This document shows positions 1 through 7,001 of a stretch of DNA of 23,512 nt, piece by piece. Below the pieces are notes generated by a model. The model ran no database searches and was not told where the DNA came from. It worked only from the letters and a program-made list of their open reading frames with translations. Location: NCBI GenBank assembly GCA_036744635.1, contig DAIOHQ010000049.1:1-23512 (forward strand), given 5' to 3'. How positions within the stretch are numbered: the first letter of the stretch is position 1; the number at the start of each line of letters is the position of its first letter. This DNA comes from DAIOHQ01 sp036744635. GTDB lineage: Bacteria > Planctomycetota > Phycisphaerae > Tepidisphaerales > Tepidisphaeraceae. The position numbers were made by a program, and so were the translations under genes.

Positions 1-2
1 GC

Positions 3-878
3 TTGGGAGCCGCTTCGACCCAGCCCACTACCGAGCCGGCGTCAGCGCAAGTCGAGAAACCTGCGCCCGATGTGCGCCAAGAAGTAACCGAACCCACCAC
101 GCGCGTCTCTGAAATTGCCGGTTCGCAATTGCTGCCCGCTGGTGCGCGAGAGATTTTCGAGGGTTATTGGGGAGCGATCGGCAGCAGCAATTGGAACGCT
201 GCATTTGCTTATCTGGGACCGGACTTTCTAGGCCTACGAGGAGACCGTAAGGAGCAGATGGCCGGTTGGAAACGCGCTGCCGCACACCATACGCTTGCCG
301 CGCTGCGCATCAAAGTAACTCAGGTCGATGCACCGAAGCGATACAACAGCGCATTGCCCAAGGCTGATCGGCATTGGGACGGGGATCTCTGCGTCGTCCA
401 CTTCAGTTGCACTTTAGTTTCAAGAGGCCAAGCTGCAAACGATAAGGAGGAGGCGGAAACAAGGGACATGAAGGCGGTGTTGCTGCGGGACAAGCGGCAG
501 TGGCGTATTGTAACCGAAGAGGTTGGGCCTCCCGCCAATCAAGCGGCCTTGGAGGTCGTGCAACAGCTCATGATGCAGGTTCGCGATTCCTTCGATAGCA
601 TCACAGTTTGGCAGGGGAAATCGGAGGTGTTACTGTCAGATAAGGTCAAAGCCGAATTGAAAGAGGAGTTGGATGATAAGAAGCTGATTTGGGAAGCACA
701 GGGGATAACTTTGACTGGCGAGAAGCGGGATCAACCAATGATTCAACAATCCCTAATCGTCAAGTCAAGCGGGAATGATAAATCTGAGAAACGATATACT
801 GTATTGATCACTCTGAGAGTAGAAGACGGCCGCGCTCAGTTGCTAACCATCAAGGTCGAGCCATCTGCGGACAAGTAA
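3..878 (+). CDS. Hypothetical protein, 5' end outside window (possible NTF2-like fold)
   Basis: The frame is open from the window edge to a TAA at 876-878. It opens with a TTG that is probably internal, so I treat the gene as 5'-truncated. The first 40 visible residues are rich in T, P, A and E, which suggests a linker or the region after an export signal. A compact domain follows, in which residues about 45-110 (an EIFEGYWGAIGSSNWNAAF-type start) resemble the helical opening of NTF2/SnoaL-like domains that often follow lipoprotein signals. The rest is a charged alpha/beta region. No catalytic motif is visible. The next small frame starts 36 bp downstream. The coding call is firm, the fold is a guess from sequence style, and no function can be given. 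Confidence 0.72.
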   Translation: MGAASTQPTTEPASAQVEKPAPDVRQEVTEPTTRVSEIAGSQLLPAGAREIFEGYWGAIGSSNWNAAFAYLGPDFLGLRGDRKEQMAGWKRAAAHHTLAALRIKVTQVDAPKRYNSALPKADRHWDGDLCVVHFSCTLVSRGQAANDKEEAETRDMKAVLLRDKRQWRIVTEEVGPPANQAALEVVQQLMMQVRDSFDSITVWQGKSEVLLSDKVKAELKEELDDKKLIWEAQGITLTGEKRDQPMIQQSLIVKSSGNDKSEKRYTVLITLRVEDGRAQLLTIKVEPSADK

Positions 879-914
879 GCCGACTCTTTTACTGATCTTC
901 GTAGGAGTCCTCGA

Positions 915-1097
915 ATGAAGATTTCCGGTACGATAATGTTAGCGGCAGCAATGTTATCATATCCTATTTGTTTTCTCAATCCAGCTCACGGAGTGCGGGC
1001 GCACGAAGTACATCCTGCGACTGCACCCCACACTGATGGCACCGTGAGAAAGGAGTTATTTCGCCAGGAATGCGCGAACGTCGCGATGTCATCCTGA
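915..1097 (+). CDS. Small putative exported protein, probably truncated by a repeat
   Basis: This is a 60-codon frame with a good ribosome-binding site (AGGAG, about eight bases before the ATG). The product begins like a Sec signal peptide: K2, a hydrophobic stretch at residues 5-22, and a possible cleavage near VRA-HE at residue 30. The following 30 residues (HEVHPATAPHTDG and on) match nothing I recognise. The last few codons and the TGA come from the left end of a palindromic repeat that starts at 1087, so the original C-terminus may have been lost when the repeat arrived. It could instead be a remnant. It lies directly after the gene ending at 878 and may be cotranscribed with it. Confidence 0.4.
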   Translation: MKISGTIMLAAAMLSYPICFLNPAHGVRAHEVHPATAPHTDGTVRKELFRQECANVAMSS

Positions 1098-1165
1098 GGT
1101 ACCCCGAAGGATCTGGCCAATTTCTCCGAGCGATGCCAGATGCTTCGGAGTACCTCAGCATGACA
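1087..1165. repeat. Palindromic repeat family A, copy 1 (TGTCATCCTGAGG type)
   Basis: Two arms of 30 bases (1087-1116 and 1136-1165) are inverted relative to each other and match at 27 of 30 positions, with a 19-base centre. The outer ends read TGTCAT...ATGACA. Each arm can also fold on itself (ATCCT with AGGAT). Two more copies lie at 1217-1294 and 4335-4412. The layout resembles REP/BIME-type or other non-autonomous intergenic repeats. No mobilising protein is in the window. The left end supplies the stop codon of the small frame at 915-1097. Confidence 0.85.
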
Positions 1166-1201
1166 GGTTCGGCATTGTGTTAGGAGTTGTAAATCATCGT
1201 T

Positions 1202-1323
1202 GCAATTCCGCGCCATTGTCATGCTGAGGTCCACCGAAGCATCTGGCCTGATCCTGCAATCCACCCAGATCCTTCAGAGTACCTCAGGATGACATCAAGG
1301 CCGGATCAAAAGCGCGGAATTGC
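1202..1323. repeat. 12-bp perfect inverted repeat bracketing repeat A copy 2
   Basis: GCAATTCCGCGC at 1202-1213 is repeated exactly in inverted orientation at 1312-1323, on either side of the palindromic repeat at 1217-1294. The pair may be the outer end of a larger element or a structure that formed independently. A similar ATTCCGCGCC stretch follows repeat copy 3 near 4446-4455, which hints that the flanking sequence belongs to the family. Confidence 0.55.
1217..1294. repeat. Palindromic repeat family A, copy 2
   Basis: The left arm begins TGTCATGCTGAGG at 1217 and the right arm ends GGATGACA at 1294. Both arms are about 30 bases long. They lie in the same arrangement as copy 1, with starts 130 bp apart. 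Arm positions 7 and 24 are G/C in the left arm and C/G in the right arm, so the inner hairpin of each arm stays paired. Confidence 0.85.
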
Positions 1324-1348
1324 GCACAGTTATTTAGCAGTCGGAGTG

Positions 1349-2185
1349 TCAGTACGTGAGAGTGCGGCGGGGGACGGAGGAGCCGGTCAGGGTGATGGTG
1401 TCCTTGCCGACGGTGACGGTGAAGGTCATGGTGACGCGGACGACGCGATTGATTTTGGTCATCGGGTCGGGGGCGGAGTCGGCGGTGAAGGTGGCGACGG
1501 CGACGTTGCGGGCGACGATGTAGTCGCGGTCGTTGAGAATGTCGTTGGTGATGAGCTTGAGGGCGCTCTCGGCGGGGAAATATTTGTAGGTGCGGTCGTG
1601 GCCATCATCGGTGATCAGGTCGATGTGGTCGGAGTAGACCTGGCAGGCCTGGCAGCGGCGCAGCGAGGCCTGAATCTGGTTCATGCTGACGCGGACGGCC
1701 TGGGAGGCGCGGAAGAACTTGTCGTTGTCGGAGATGGCCGCGGCGGCGGCGGCGAAGGAGGCGGCGACGGCGATCAGCAACATGCTGGTAATGGCGAGGC
1801 TGATCATCAGCTCGATGAGGGAGAGGGCGGAGCGGGGGGAGGGGACGCGGCGACGCCGGGATGCGGCGACGCGGGGAAGGGAGAGAGGGGAGGGGGTGTA
1901 GCGCTCGAATGTGGCGTCCCAATTGTGGCACGGGCTACCAGCCCGTGCGCAAGAAGCGATAGCGCCTCTGCCGTAGCACGGGTTTTCCTGAACCCGTGCC
2001 GAGTAGCGCGACATCCTCACACGCTGATGGAATCGGAGAGTTTCTGGCACGGGTTGGAAACCCGTGCTACGGCAGAGCGGAGCGCTGCGCTTCTTGCGCA
2101 TGGGCTGGTAGCCCATGCCACATTGGTAGCCACTTGCGACGCTGCCGTCGCCGCGTCGTTCTCCTGCCTTCATCGTCGAATTCAT
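1349..2185 (-). CDS. Prepilin-type (PilW/PulJ-like) minor pilin with a repeat inserted in its leader
   Basis: This is the third gene of the minor-pilin operon. It encodes 278 residues if read from the ATG at 2185, which overlaps the upstream stop as ATGA and favours translational coupling. The pilin part starts at residues 119-126 (SA-LSLIEL), a type IV prepilin cleavage site with Ala at -1, Leu at +1 and Glu at +5. A hydrophobic helix follows to about residue 150, then a PilW-like beta-rich domain. Residues about 19-90 are simply the translation of a composite palindromic repeat (GMGYQPM and TGFQPV signatures), so the leader is about 120 residues instead of the usual 5-30. No ATG, GTG or TTG lies in frame between the repeat and the cleavage site. 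Either the long leader is made, or the gene is damaged. Expected role: minor pilin or pseudopilin in the inner membrane. Confidence 0.75.
   Translation of the reverse strand: MNSTMKAGERRGDGSVASGYQCGMGYQPMRKKRSAPLCRSTGFQPVPETLRFHQRVRMSRYSARVQENPCYGRGAIASCARAGSPCHNWDATFERYTPSPLSLPRVAASRRRRVPSPRSALSLIELMISLAITSMLLIAVAASFAAAAAAISDNDKFFRASQAVRVSMNQIQASLRRCQACQVYSDHIDLITDDGHDRTYKYFPAESALKLITNDILNDRDYIVARNVAVATFTADSAPDPMTKINRVVRVTMTFTVTVGKDTITLTGSSVPRRTLTY
1924..2122. repeat. Composite palindrome, family B (GGCACGGG hairpins), four stems
   Basis: There are four GCACGGG/CCCGTGC hairpins at about 1924-1948, 1973-2000, 2045-2070 and 2098-2122. Hairpins 1 and 2 with their AAGAAGCG...CTCTGCCGTAGC spacer recur as an inverted copy in hairpins 3 and 4, so the whole block is one long interrupted palindrome around a unique centre (about 2003-2043). 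The fourth stem carries paired changes (GCATGGG with CCCATGC), which keeps it base-paired. The block contains no stop codon in the minus-strand pilin frame and is therefore read through. Confidence 0.85.
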
Positions 2186-3555
2186 GGCTGCACCTCGGCA
2201 TACGTGTCGGGCAACGGGGCGAAGTGGCTGCCGAAGTAGACGCCGGAGGGATAGTTGGTGGTGCCGGTGGAGGCGATGGTGATGGCGGCCGAGCCGTCGA
2301 GGGAGAGGGTGGTCTCGTCGAGGTTGATGACGGTGCCGTTGACGGTGCCGCCGGCGTTGCCGGACATGGCCACCTGGCTGGCGATGATGCTGCCGCCGAC
2401 GGTGCCGAAGTCGCCGGAAAAATTCACCGCGAAGTTGGGGGCGAGGATGAACGATCCGGTGAGCGTGCGCAGGTCGCCGTAGGAGGCGGGGAGCGTGTCG
2501 ACGGCGGTGGCCGTGACCGAGCCGGTGAAGTTGAGCTGGTTCTTGCTCAGGTCAAAGTTGGCGCCGTTCTGCACCACGATCACGCCCTGAATATCCAGAT
2601 TACCGGCGAATTCAACGACGTTGGGGGATTGCACGTAGAGCACGCCCTTGATAATCGTTGTACCGGTGAACCTGGGGTTGGTATTCGGCGCGATGTAAAC
2701 GTTGTCCAGCGTGGTCTGGTTGGTGTACTTGGTGGTGGCGTAGGATTGAAAGATGGTGGTGTCGATGGTGGGAAATTCGGGAGGCGAGACGCCCTTGTGA
2801 ATGTGATTGGCGGCGATGTCGCCGGAGTCGGTGGAGCCGCCGACCGATGCGCCGGAATAGTTGACGATGCCGGTGGAGTTGGTGATGGAGATGTCGCCGC
2901 TGACTTCCTTGCCGCCAATGTCCACGGGGACGGCGGCGGTGGAGGTGGAGAGGACCGAGCCTTTGGTGGGGTCGGTGGCGCCTTTGATGACCGAGGCGCC
3001 GGCGGTGACGATCTGGCCTTTGGAGGCGACGCCGTAGTTGAAGATGGCGCTGGCGTTGGCGGCGATGCCGTAGTTGAGCTGGATGGCGCGCTGGATGGAG
3101 GTGTTGTTGTGCTGGCCGGTGATTTTCACGATCAGCTTGTCGGCGGTCTGGGTGATGGAGGCGCGGAAGCGGGCGCCGTCGGTGGTGTTGTCGAGATAGA
3201 TCCAGGCGGTGGGAGAGGCGGGGATGTTGATCGTGTTGCCGGTGAGGCCGACGGTGTTGGCGCCCATGTTGGCGGTGTTGTTGAGGGCGTTCTGCAGATA
3301 GGTGTAGACCTGGGAGAGATATTGGTCGGTGGGGGTGTTGTGGGGAAGGTCGACGTTGGCGAGGTGGTAGCGGATGAACTGCATGCCGGATTCGGCGGCG
3401 AGGTTGGCGCGCGAGCCGTATTGCTCGTTGCCGGCGATCTGCACGGCGGCGGTGACGGCGGCGAAGAAGCCGACGGCCAACGTGGAAAAGAGGACGAGGT
3501 AGAGCATGGCGATGACGGCGGTGACGCCGGAGCGGTTTGGATAATGTTTTCGCAT
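2182..3555 (-). CDS. PilX-like type IV pilus assembly / minor pilin protein
   Basis: The product has 457 residues. The N-terminus is short and basic, followed by one hydrophobic helix (about residues 10-38) and then an AAESGMQFIRYH stretch. This is the usual PilX_N layout, in which a transmembrane helix is followed by an A..AESG helix. The remainder is low in charge and rich in T, G, N, V and I, with repeated beta-strand patterns (for example about 300-340 and 380-430). This suggests an extracytoplasmic beta-helix or an adhesin-like domain. GAGAGG lies about nine bases before the ATG. The stop overlaps the start of the next pilin gene by ATGA. It is the middle gene of a PilV-, PilX-, PilW-like operon. 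The substrate or surface target is unknown. PilX-like identity is likely, but the exact role is inferred. Confidence 0.8.
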   Translation of the reverse strand: MRKHYPNRSGVTAVIAMLYLVLFSTLAVGFFAAVTAAVQIAGNEQYGSRANLAAESGMQFIRYHLANVDLPHNTPTDQYLSQVYTYLQNALNNTANMGANTVGLTGNTINIPASPTAWIYLDNTTDGARFRASITQTADKLIVKITGQHNNTSIQRAIQLNYGIAANASAIFNYGVASKGQIVTAGASVIKGATDPTKGSVLSTSTAAVPVDIGGKEVSGDISITNSTGIVNYSGASVGGSTDSGDIAANHIHKGVSPPEFPTIDTTIFQSYATTKYTNQTTLDNVYIAPNTNPRFTGTTIIKGVLYVQSPNVVEFAGNLDIQGVIVVQNGANFDLSKNQLNFTGSVTATAVDTLPASYGDLRTLTGSFILAPNFAVNFSGDFGTVGGSIIASQVAMSGNAGGTVNGTVINLDETTLSLDGSAAITIASTGTTNYPSGVYFGSHFAPLPDTYAEVQP

Positions 3556-3571
3556 ACAAGCCTCTCAGAGC

Positions 3572-3642
3572 AGTCGGCAGTCGGCGGTCGGCAGTCGGCA
3601 GTGAAGAATTTGCTGCCGACTGCCGACTGCCCACTGCCGACT
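3572..3642. repeat. Inverted CAGTCGG heptad repeat (hairpin between pilin genes)
   Basis: Tandem AGTCGGC heptads at 3572-3601 face an inverted set at 3613-3642. The 30-base arms match at 28 positions and are separated by an 11-base AT-richer loop. The right arm runs into the stop codon (3641-3643) of the upstream pilin gene. In RNA it would form a very stable hairpin in the 85-bp gap between the first and second pilin genes, and could attenuate or protect the operon transcript. Confidence 0.8.
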
Positions 3643-4186
3643 ATTGCGTGTAGGCCACCAGCCAGCTTGTCTGGCAGACCAGCGCGCCCTGGTGGTTGAT
3701 GGTGACGGTAATGCGCGACATTGGCCGCTGATCGGGGGTGAGCGAGCCGTGGGGGACGACGAGGGTCAGTCGGTTGGGATCGACGCTTTCGACTTTGATG
3801 GTCTGGCTCCAGGTGAGAAATCCCGCCAGCGGCTGGCGGCGGGCGTCGATGGGCGGGGAGAAGGTCATGCCGTCGAAGTCGTCGAGGTCATCGTAAGTTG
3901 AGAGGGTTTCGCCGAATTCCGGGCCCCAGTTGGTGGGAGAGGTGGGAGAGGTGAACGCGACGCTCTGGGTGAGCTCGCGGAAGTTGTTGGCGATGTTGAG
4001 GCCCATGGTAAGGTTGTTGGCGTTGGCGTTGGACATGGTGCCGGCGGCGAGCAGGCGGACCATGGAGACGCACCCGATGCCGACGATGGCGGTGACGATG
4101 GCGGCCTCGATCAGCGTGAAGCCGCGTTGGCCGCGCAAACTGCGTGGGGGTTTGGGGCGGGATTGGAGATATTGGGCGTTCATCAT
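3641..4186 (-). CDS. Prepilin-type protein, PilV/GspI-like minor pilin
   Basis: The textbook prepilin site RG-FTLIE lies at residues 21-27 when translation starts at the ATG at 4186 (a second ATG follows at once). A hydrophobic helix to about residue 45 and a short C-terminal domain make 181 residues in all, normal for PilV/GspI-like minor pilins. The frame stays open to an ATG at 4324, but that would add 46 residues with no pilin character, so I prefer 4186. No clear Shine-Dalgarno sequence is seen for either start. This is the first gene of the three-gene pilin operon. Expected location: inner membrane, then processed by prepilin peptidase and built into a pilus or pseudopilus tip. No peptidase or assembly ATPase is in the window. 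Confidence 0.85.
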   Translation of the reverse strand: MMNAQYLQSRPKPPRSLRGQRGFTLIEAAIVTAIVGIGCVSMVRLLAAGTMSNANANNLTMGLNIANNFRELTQSVAFTSPTSPTNWGPEFGETLSTYDDLDDFDGMTFSPPIDARRQPLAGFLTWSQTIKVESVDPNRLTLVVPHGSLTPDQRPMSRITVTINHQGALVCQTSWLVAYTQ

Positions 4187-4334
4187 GGATGATATCGAAT
4201 TCAAACCGGTGGCAGGCAAACTCCCGGCGCCTTCTGTTGTATCGGATGGAGGAACGAGGGGGTGAAGGGCCGATAATCGTCGACTCTGAATTGAAATAAC
4301 CGCGCCCGATTCCGGCCCATTCATACACTGGCGA

Positions 4335-4412
4335 TGTCATTCTGAGGTATTCCGAAGAATCTGGCTGGATCGACGTTCGGGGCCAGATCCTTCGGAGTAC
4401 CTCGGGATGACA
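4335..4412. repeat. Palindromic repeat family A, copy 3
   Basis: The arms begin TGTCATTCTGAGG (4335) and end GGGATGACA (4412), in the same arrangement as the copies near 1.1 kb. The left arm carries T/A at positions 7 and 24 while the right arm carries C/G, again preserving the inner stem. It sits between the pilin operon and the MFS transporter gene, both on the minus strand, where it could also act as a transcript-end hairpin. Confidence 0.85.
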
Positions 4413-4473
4413 GATGGCCCAGGCTCAGCACACGGCTATTTCCTGATTCCGCGCCCCGCGAAAATTCCGATCA

Positions 4474-5799
4474 TCAGGCCGCCTTGCGCCAGCGTTTCAC
4501 CGCGATGGGGAGCTGGAAGACCATTTCGCCGGCGGTGGCGGCGCCGTCGTCCTGGATGAATTTGGCGCTGTAGGCGGCGGCGAGGATGAACAGGCCCTGG
4601 GCATAGAAGGTGCAGCGCAGGTCGGTGGAGAGGCCCAGGGCGCTCAGCCAGCCGGGGAGATAGCCGCCGATCATCGGCATCGGGGCGGCCAGCAAAACGA
4701 CCAGGATCGAGTAGATCGCGAGCTGCACGGAACGGCCTTCCTTGGGGGTGACTTTGTAGACGAGGGTGGTGAGGGCGACGGCGATGCCGGCGCTGAGCGT
4801 GCCGCTGATGGCGTTGACGGGGATGAAGATGGAGTAGACGGCCGGGGCGCTGGCCGCGAATTTCCAAAGGCACGGCAGCGGGGCGATGCCGCAGGCGCAA
4901 ATGAGAAGCACGGGGCGGCAGCCGTAGCGGTCGACCATTCGGCCCCAGAAGGGTGACGCCAGCAGCATGGCGAGCAGGCCGACGCCGCTCAGAATGCCGA
5001 CGCCGAAATACGACATCTTCAGGTCGCGCAGCATGTAGGTGGGATAGAACGGGCCGGCGATGCCCTGCATGCTCCAGAGCAGGGCGAAGACCGCGACGCT
5101 CATCAGCGCCTTGTTGGCGAAAGTCTGCTTCACGAGCGAGAGGAAGGGAGTCTGGCGTTCACTGGCTTTGAGCGGGACATCCGGCTGGGGCATGAAGAGA
5201 AGGGCATTGGCGAGGCCAAAGAGCATGCCGAGGATAAAGACGATGCGGAAGGCGGGCATGCCCATGCCGGCAACATGGTCGAGGAACAGGCCTTGAGCGA
5301 GCGAAATGACGGCCGCGATGATGCCGCCGTAGACGTTGAGCTGGCCGAAGAACGTGCCGCGGATGCGTTCGGGAATCAGATCGCCCACCCAGCTCGCCCG
5401 GGCGTTGCCGGCGACGTGGCCGAAGAACGTGAGGGTGGTGATGATCGCGATCAGGGCGTGGACCTGGATGTTCTGGTCAGTGCGATGAAAGACCGCGGGC
5501 AGGCAGATGACCACGCCCCAGCCGAGGGCGTTGACGATCGAGGAAAGGACGGTCATGCGGCGGCGGCTGACGCCGCGCTCGGCGGCCATCGAGGCGAAAA
5601 GCTGGGCGACGACGCAGAGCATCGGGAGAGTGCTGAGCAGGCCGATGTGGTTGTTCTGGGCGCCGAGCTTCAGTGCGTAGCCGATCAGGAAGACGCCGCC
5701 GGTGGAGGCGCCGTAGATGGCCCCGAGCATGGCCTGGGCGTAGGACAGACGGATGGCTTGGCGCACCGTCGGCGTCGGCAGGATCGTTTCGGAATGCAT
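4474..5799 (-). CDS. Major facilitator superfamily (MFS) transporter
   Basis: This is a 441-residue integral membrane protein with about twelve hydrophobic segments. The MFS loop signature is visible as WGRMVDRYGCRPVLL between the presumed helices 8 and 9, with a related basic loop (AAERGVSRRRM) between helices 2 and 3. It would move a small solute across the inner membrane by proton coupling or facilitated exchange. The substrate cannot be read from the sequence. I chose the ATG at 5799 because GAGAGAGAA lies just upstream and the protein then starts with a short cytoplasmic tail. The 22 extra codons open upstream lack protein character. The gene is divergent from dapF and ends just before repeat A copy 3. 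Confidence 0.85.
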   Translation of the reverse strand: MHSETILPTPTVRQAIRLSYAQAMLGAIYGASTGGVFLIGYALKLGAQNNHIGLLSTLPMLCVVAQLFASMAAERGVSRRRMTVLSSIVNALGWGVVICLPAVFHRTDQNIQVHALIAIITTLTFFGHVAGNARASWVGDLIPERIRGTFFGQLNVYGGIIAAVISLAQGLFLDHVAGMGMPAFRIVFILGMLFGLANALLFMPQPDVPLKASERQTPFLSLVKQTFANKALMSVAVFALLWSMQGIAGPFYPTYMLRDLKMSYFGVGILSGVGLLAMLLASPFWGRMVDRYGCRPVLLICACGIAPLPCLWKFAASAPAVYSIFIPVNAISGTLSAGIAVALTTLVYKVTPKEGRSVQLAIYSILVVLLAAPMPMIGGYLPGWLSALGLSTDLRCTFYAQGLFILAAAYSAKFIQDDGAATAGEMVFQLPIAVKRWRKAA

Positions 5800-6025
5800 T
5801 TCTCTCTCGCTCCAGCGGCAGGGGAATGGGCGAATCGCAACCAAATGACGGCCGCAAAACAGCACGCAAGCCGTCCGCGATTCACACTGACACCCACTGC
5901 ACTTGCTGCTGTTCGTATCGGCTGGGAGAGGGGCAATTTGAACAAGGAAGGGAAGGAATTTTCGAGATCGCAGGGATTGGGGGGAAGTAGGTCCGATAAT
6001 TCGGATTCGGTCTTTGTCAGGCGCG

Positions 6026-6054
6026 ATGACCGATGGGCGGGGAGTTCATATAAT
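6026..6054 (+). promoter_or_regulatory. Sigma70-type promoter for dapF, predicting a leaderless mRNA
   Basis: A perfect TATAAT at 6049-6054 is preceded, with exactly 17 bp spacing, by ATGACC at 6026-6031 (four of six matches to TTGACA). Initiation about seven bases after the -10 box falls on the A of the dapF ATG at 6061. There is no room for a Shine-Dalgarno sequence. The transcript is therefore predicted to be leaderless. Confidence 0.65.
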
Positions 6055-6060
6055 CTCATT

Positions 6061-6954
6061 ATGAAGTTCACGAAGATGCATGGAATTGGCAATGACTACG
6101 TTTACGTCAACGGGTTCGAGGAGCAGGTTGCGGACCCGGCGGAGGTGGCGCGGAAGGTGGCGGACCGGCATTTTGGGATTGGCGGCGATGGATTGATCCT
6201 GATCCTGCCGTCGCGGGTGGCGGATGTGCGCATGCGGATGTTCAACGCCGATGGGTCGGAGTCGGAGATGTGCGGCAACGGCGTGCGCTGCGTGGCGAAG
6301 TATGCCTTCGACCATGGCCTGTCGCGGAGCAATCCGATGAAGGTGGAAACCGGCCGCGGCGTTCTGACGCTCGAGCTGCACACCGCCAACGGCAAGGCCG
6401 AGCAGGTGACGGTGAACATGGGGCATCCGATCCTGAATCTGCCGGACATTCCGGTGGATACGTCCAAGGTGGTCAAGGCGATGCACAAGCACGAGTACAC
6501 CATCACCCTCAGCGAAAACCACACCCGGATGACGCCGGCGGCCAACGTGCAGGCCCAGGAGGCGATGCCGATGGACTGCGTGTTCGTGTCGATGGGGAAT
6601 CCGCACGCGGTGACATTTGTACACAACGTGGAATCGCCGAATCTCAATTACCTCGGCCCGCTGGTGGAATACAACAAGGCCTTTCCCCGGCGGATCAACG
6701 CGCATTGGGTGCAGGTGATCACCCCGCAGGAGGTGATCATGCGCACCTGGGAGCGGGGCAGCGGGATAACCATGGCCTGTGGCACCGGCGCCTGCGCGGT
6801 GTGCGTTTCCGGGGTGTTGACCGGCCGAACGGAGCGCAAAATTCTCGCCCACCTGCCCGGCGGAGATCTGACCCTGGAGTGGCGGGAGTCGGACAACAAT
6901 GTCTCCATGACCGGCCCGGCGACGGAAGTGTTCACCGGAGAGTGGAAGATCTAG
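6061..6954 (+). CDS. dapF: Diaminopimelate epimerase
   Basis: The enzyme converts LL- to meso-diaminopimelate, the next-to-last step of lysine synthesis and the source of the peptidoglycan cross-linking residue. It works in the cytoplasm without a cofactor, using two cysteines. The product has 297 residues, slightly longer than the usual 275. The opening (FTKMHGIGNDYVYVN) is typical. The first catalytic Cys is C71 in MCGNGVRC and the second is C240 in ACGTGAC. The substrate-binding ER pair is E231-R232. In the loop before C240 the common GET is GIT here. The start is set by family alignment and by a promoter whose predicted start site is this ATG. It is followed 47 bp later by a Uma2 gene and is divergent from an MFS transporter. 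It is not in a lysine operon here. Confidence 0.96.
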   Translation: MKFTKMHGIGNDYVYVNGFEEQVADPAEVARKVADRHFGIGGDGLILILPSRVADVRMRMFNADGSESEMCGNGVRCVAKYAFDHGLSRSNPMKVETGRGVLTLELHTANGKAEQVTVNMGHPILNLPDIPVDTSKVVKAMHKHEYTITLSENHTRMTPAANVQAQEAMPMDCVFVSMGNPHAVTFVHNVESPNLNYLGPLVEYNKAFPRRINAHWVQVITPQEVIMRTWERGSGITMACGTGACAVCVSGVLTGRTERKILAHLPGGDLTLEWRESDNNVSMTGPATEVFTGEWKI

Positions 6955-7001
6955 CGGGCATCAGGCAATATGTGCTCCCTGCGGAAGCGAGAAGGCGAAC
7001 C

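Noticed and set aside
1087..1294. CRISPR array
   Set aside because: The repeats are long imperfect palindromes in two copies, without regular short direct repeats or spacers, and no cas gene is present.
1289..3699. Long plus-strand open frames opposite the pilin genes
   Set aside because: They encode glycine-, aspartate- and valine-rich low-complexity text caused by GC-rich third positions of the minus-strand genes. The minus strand shows real pilin motifs.
5275..6060. Extension of dapF upstream to a 559-residue fusion
   Set aside because: The added part is antisense to the MFS gene and low in complexity. DapF homology begins exactly at the ATG at 6061, which also has a promoter.
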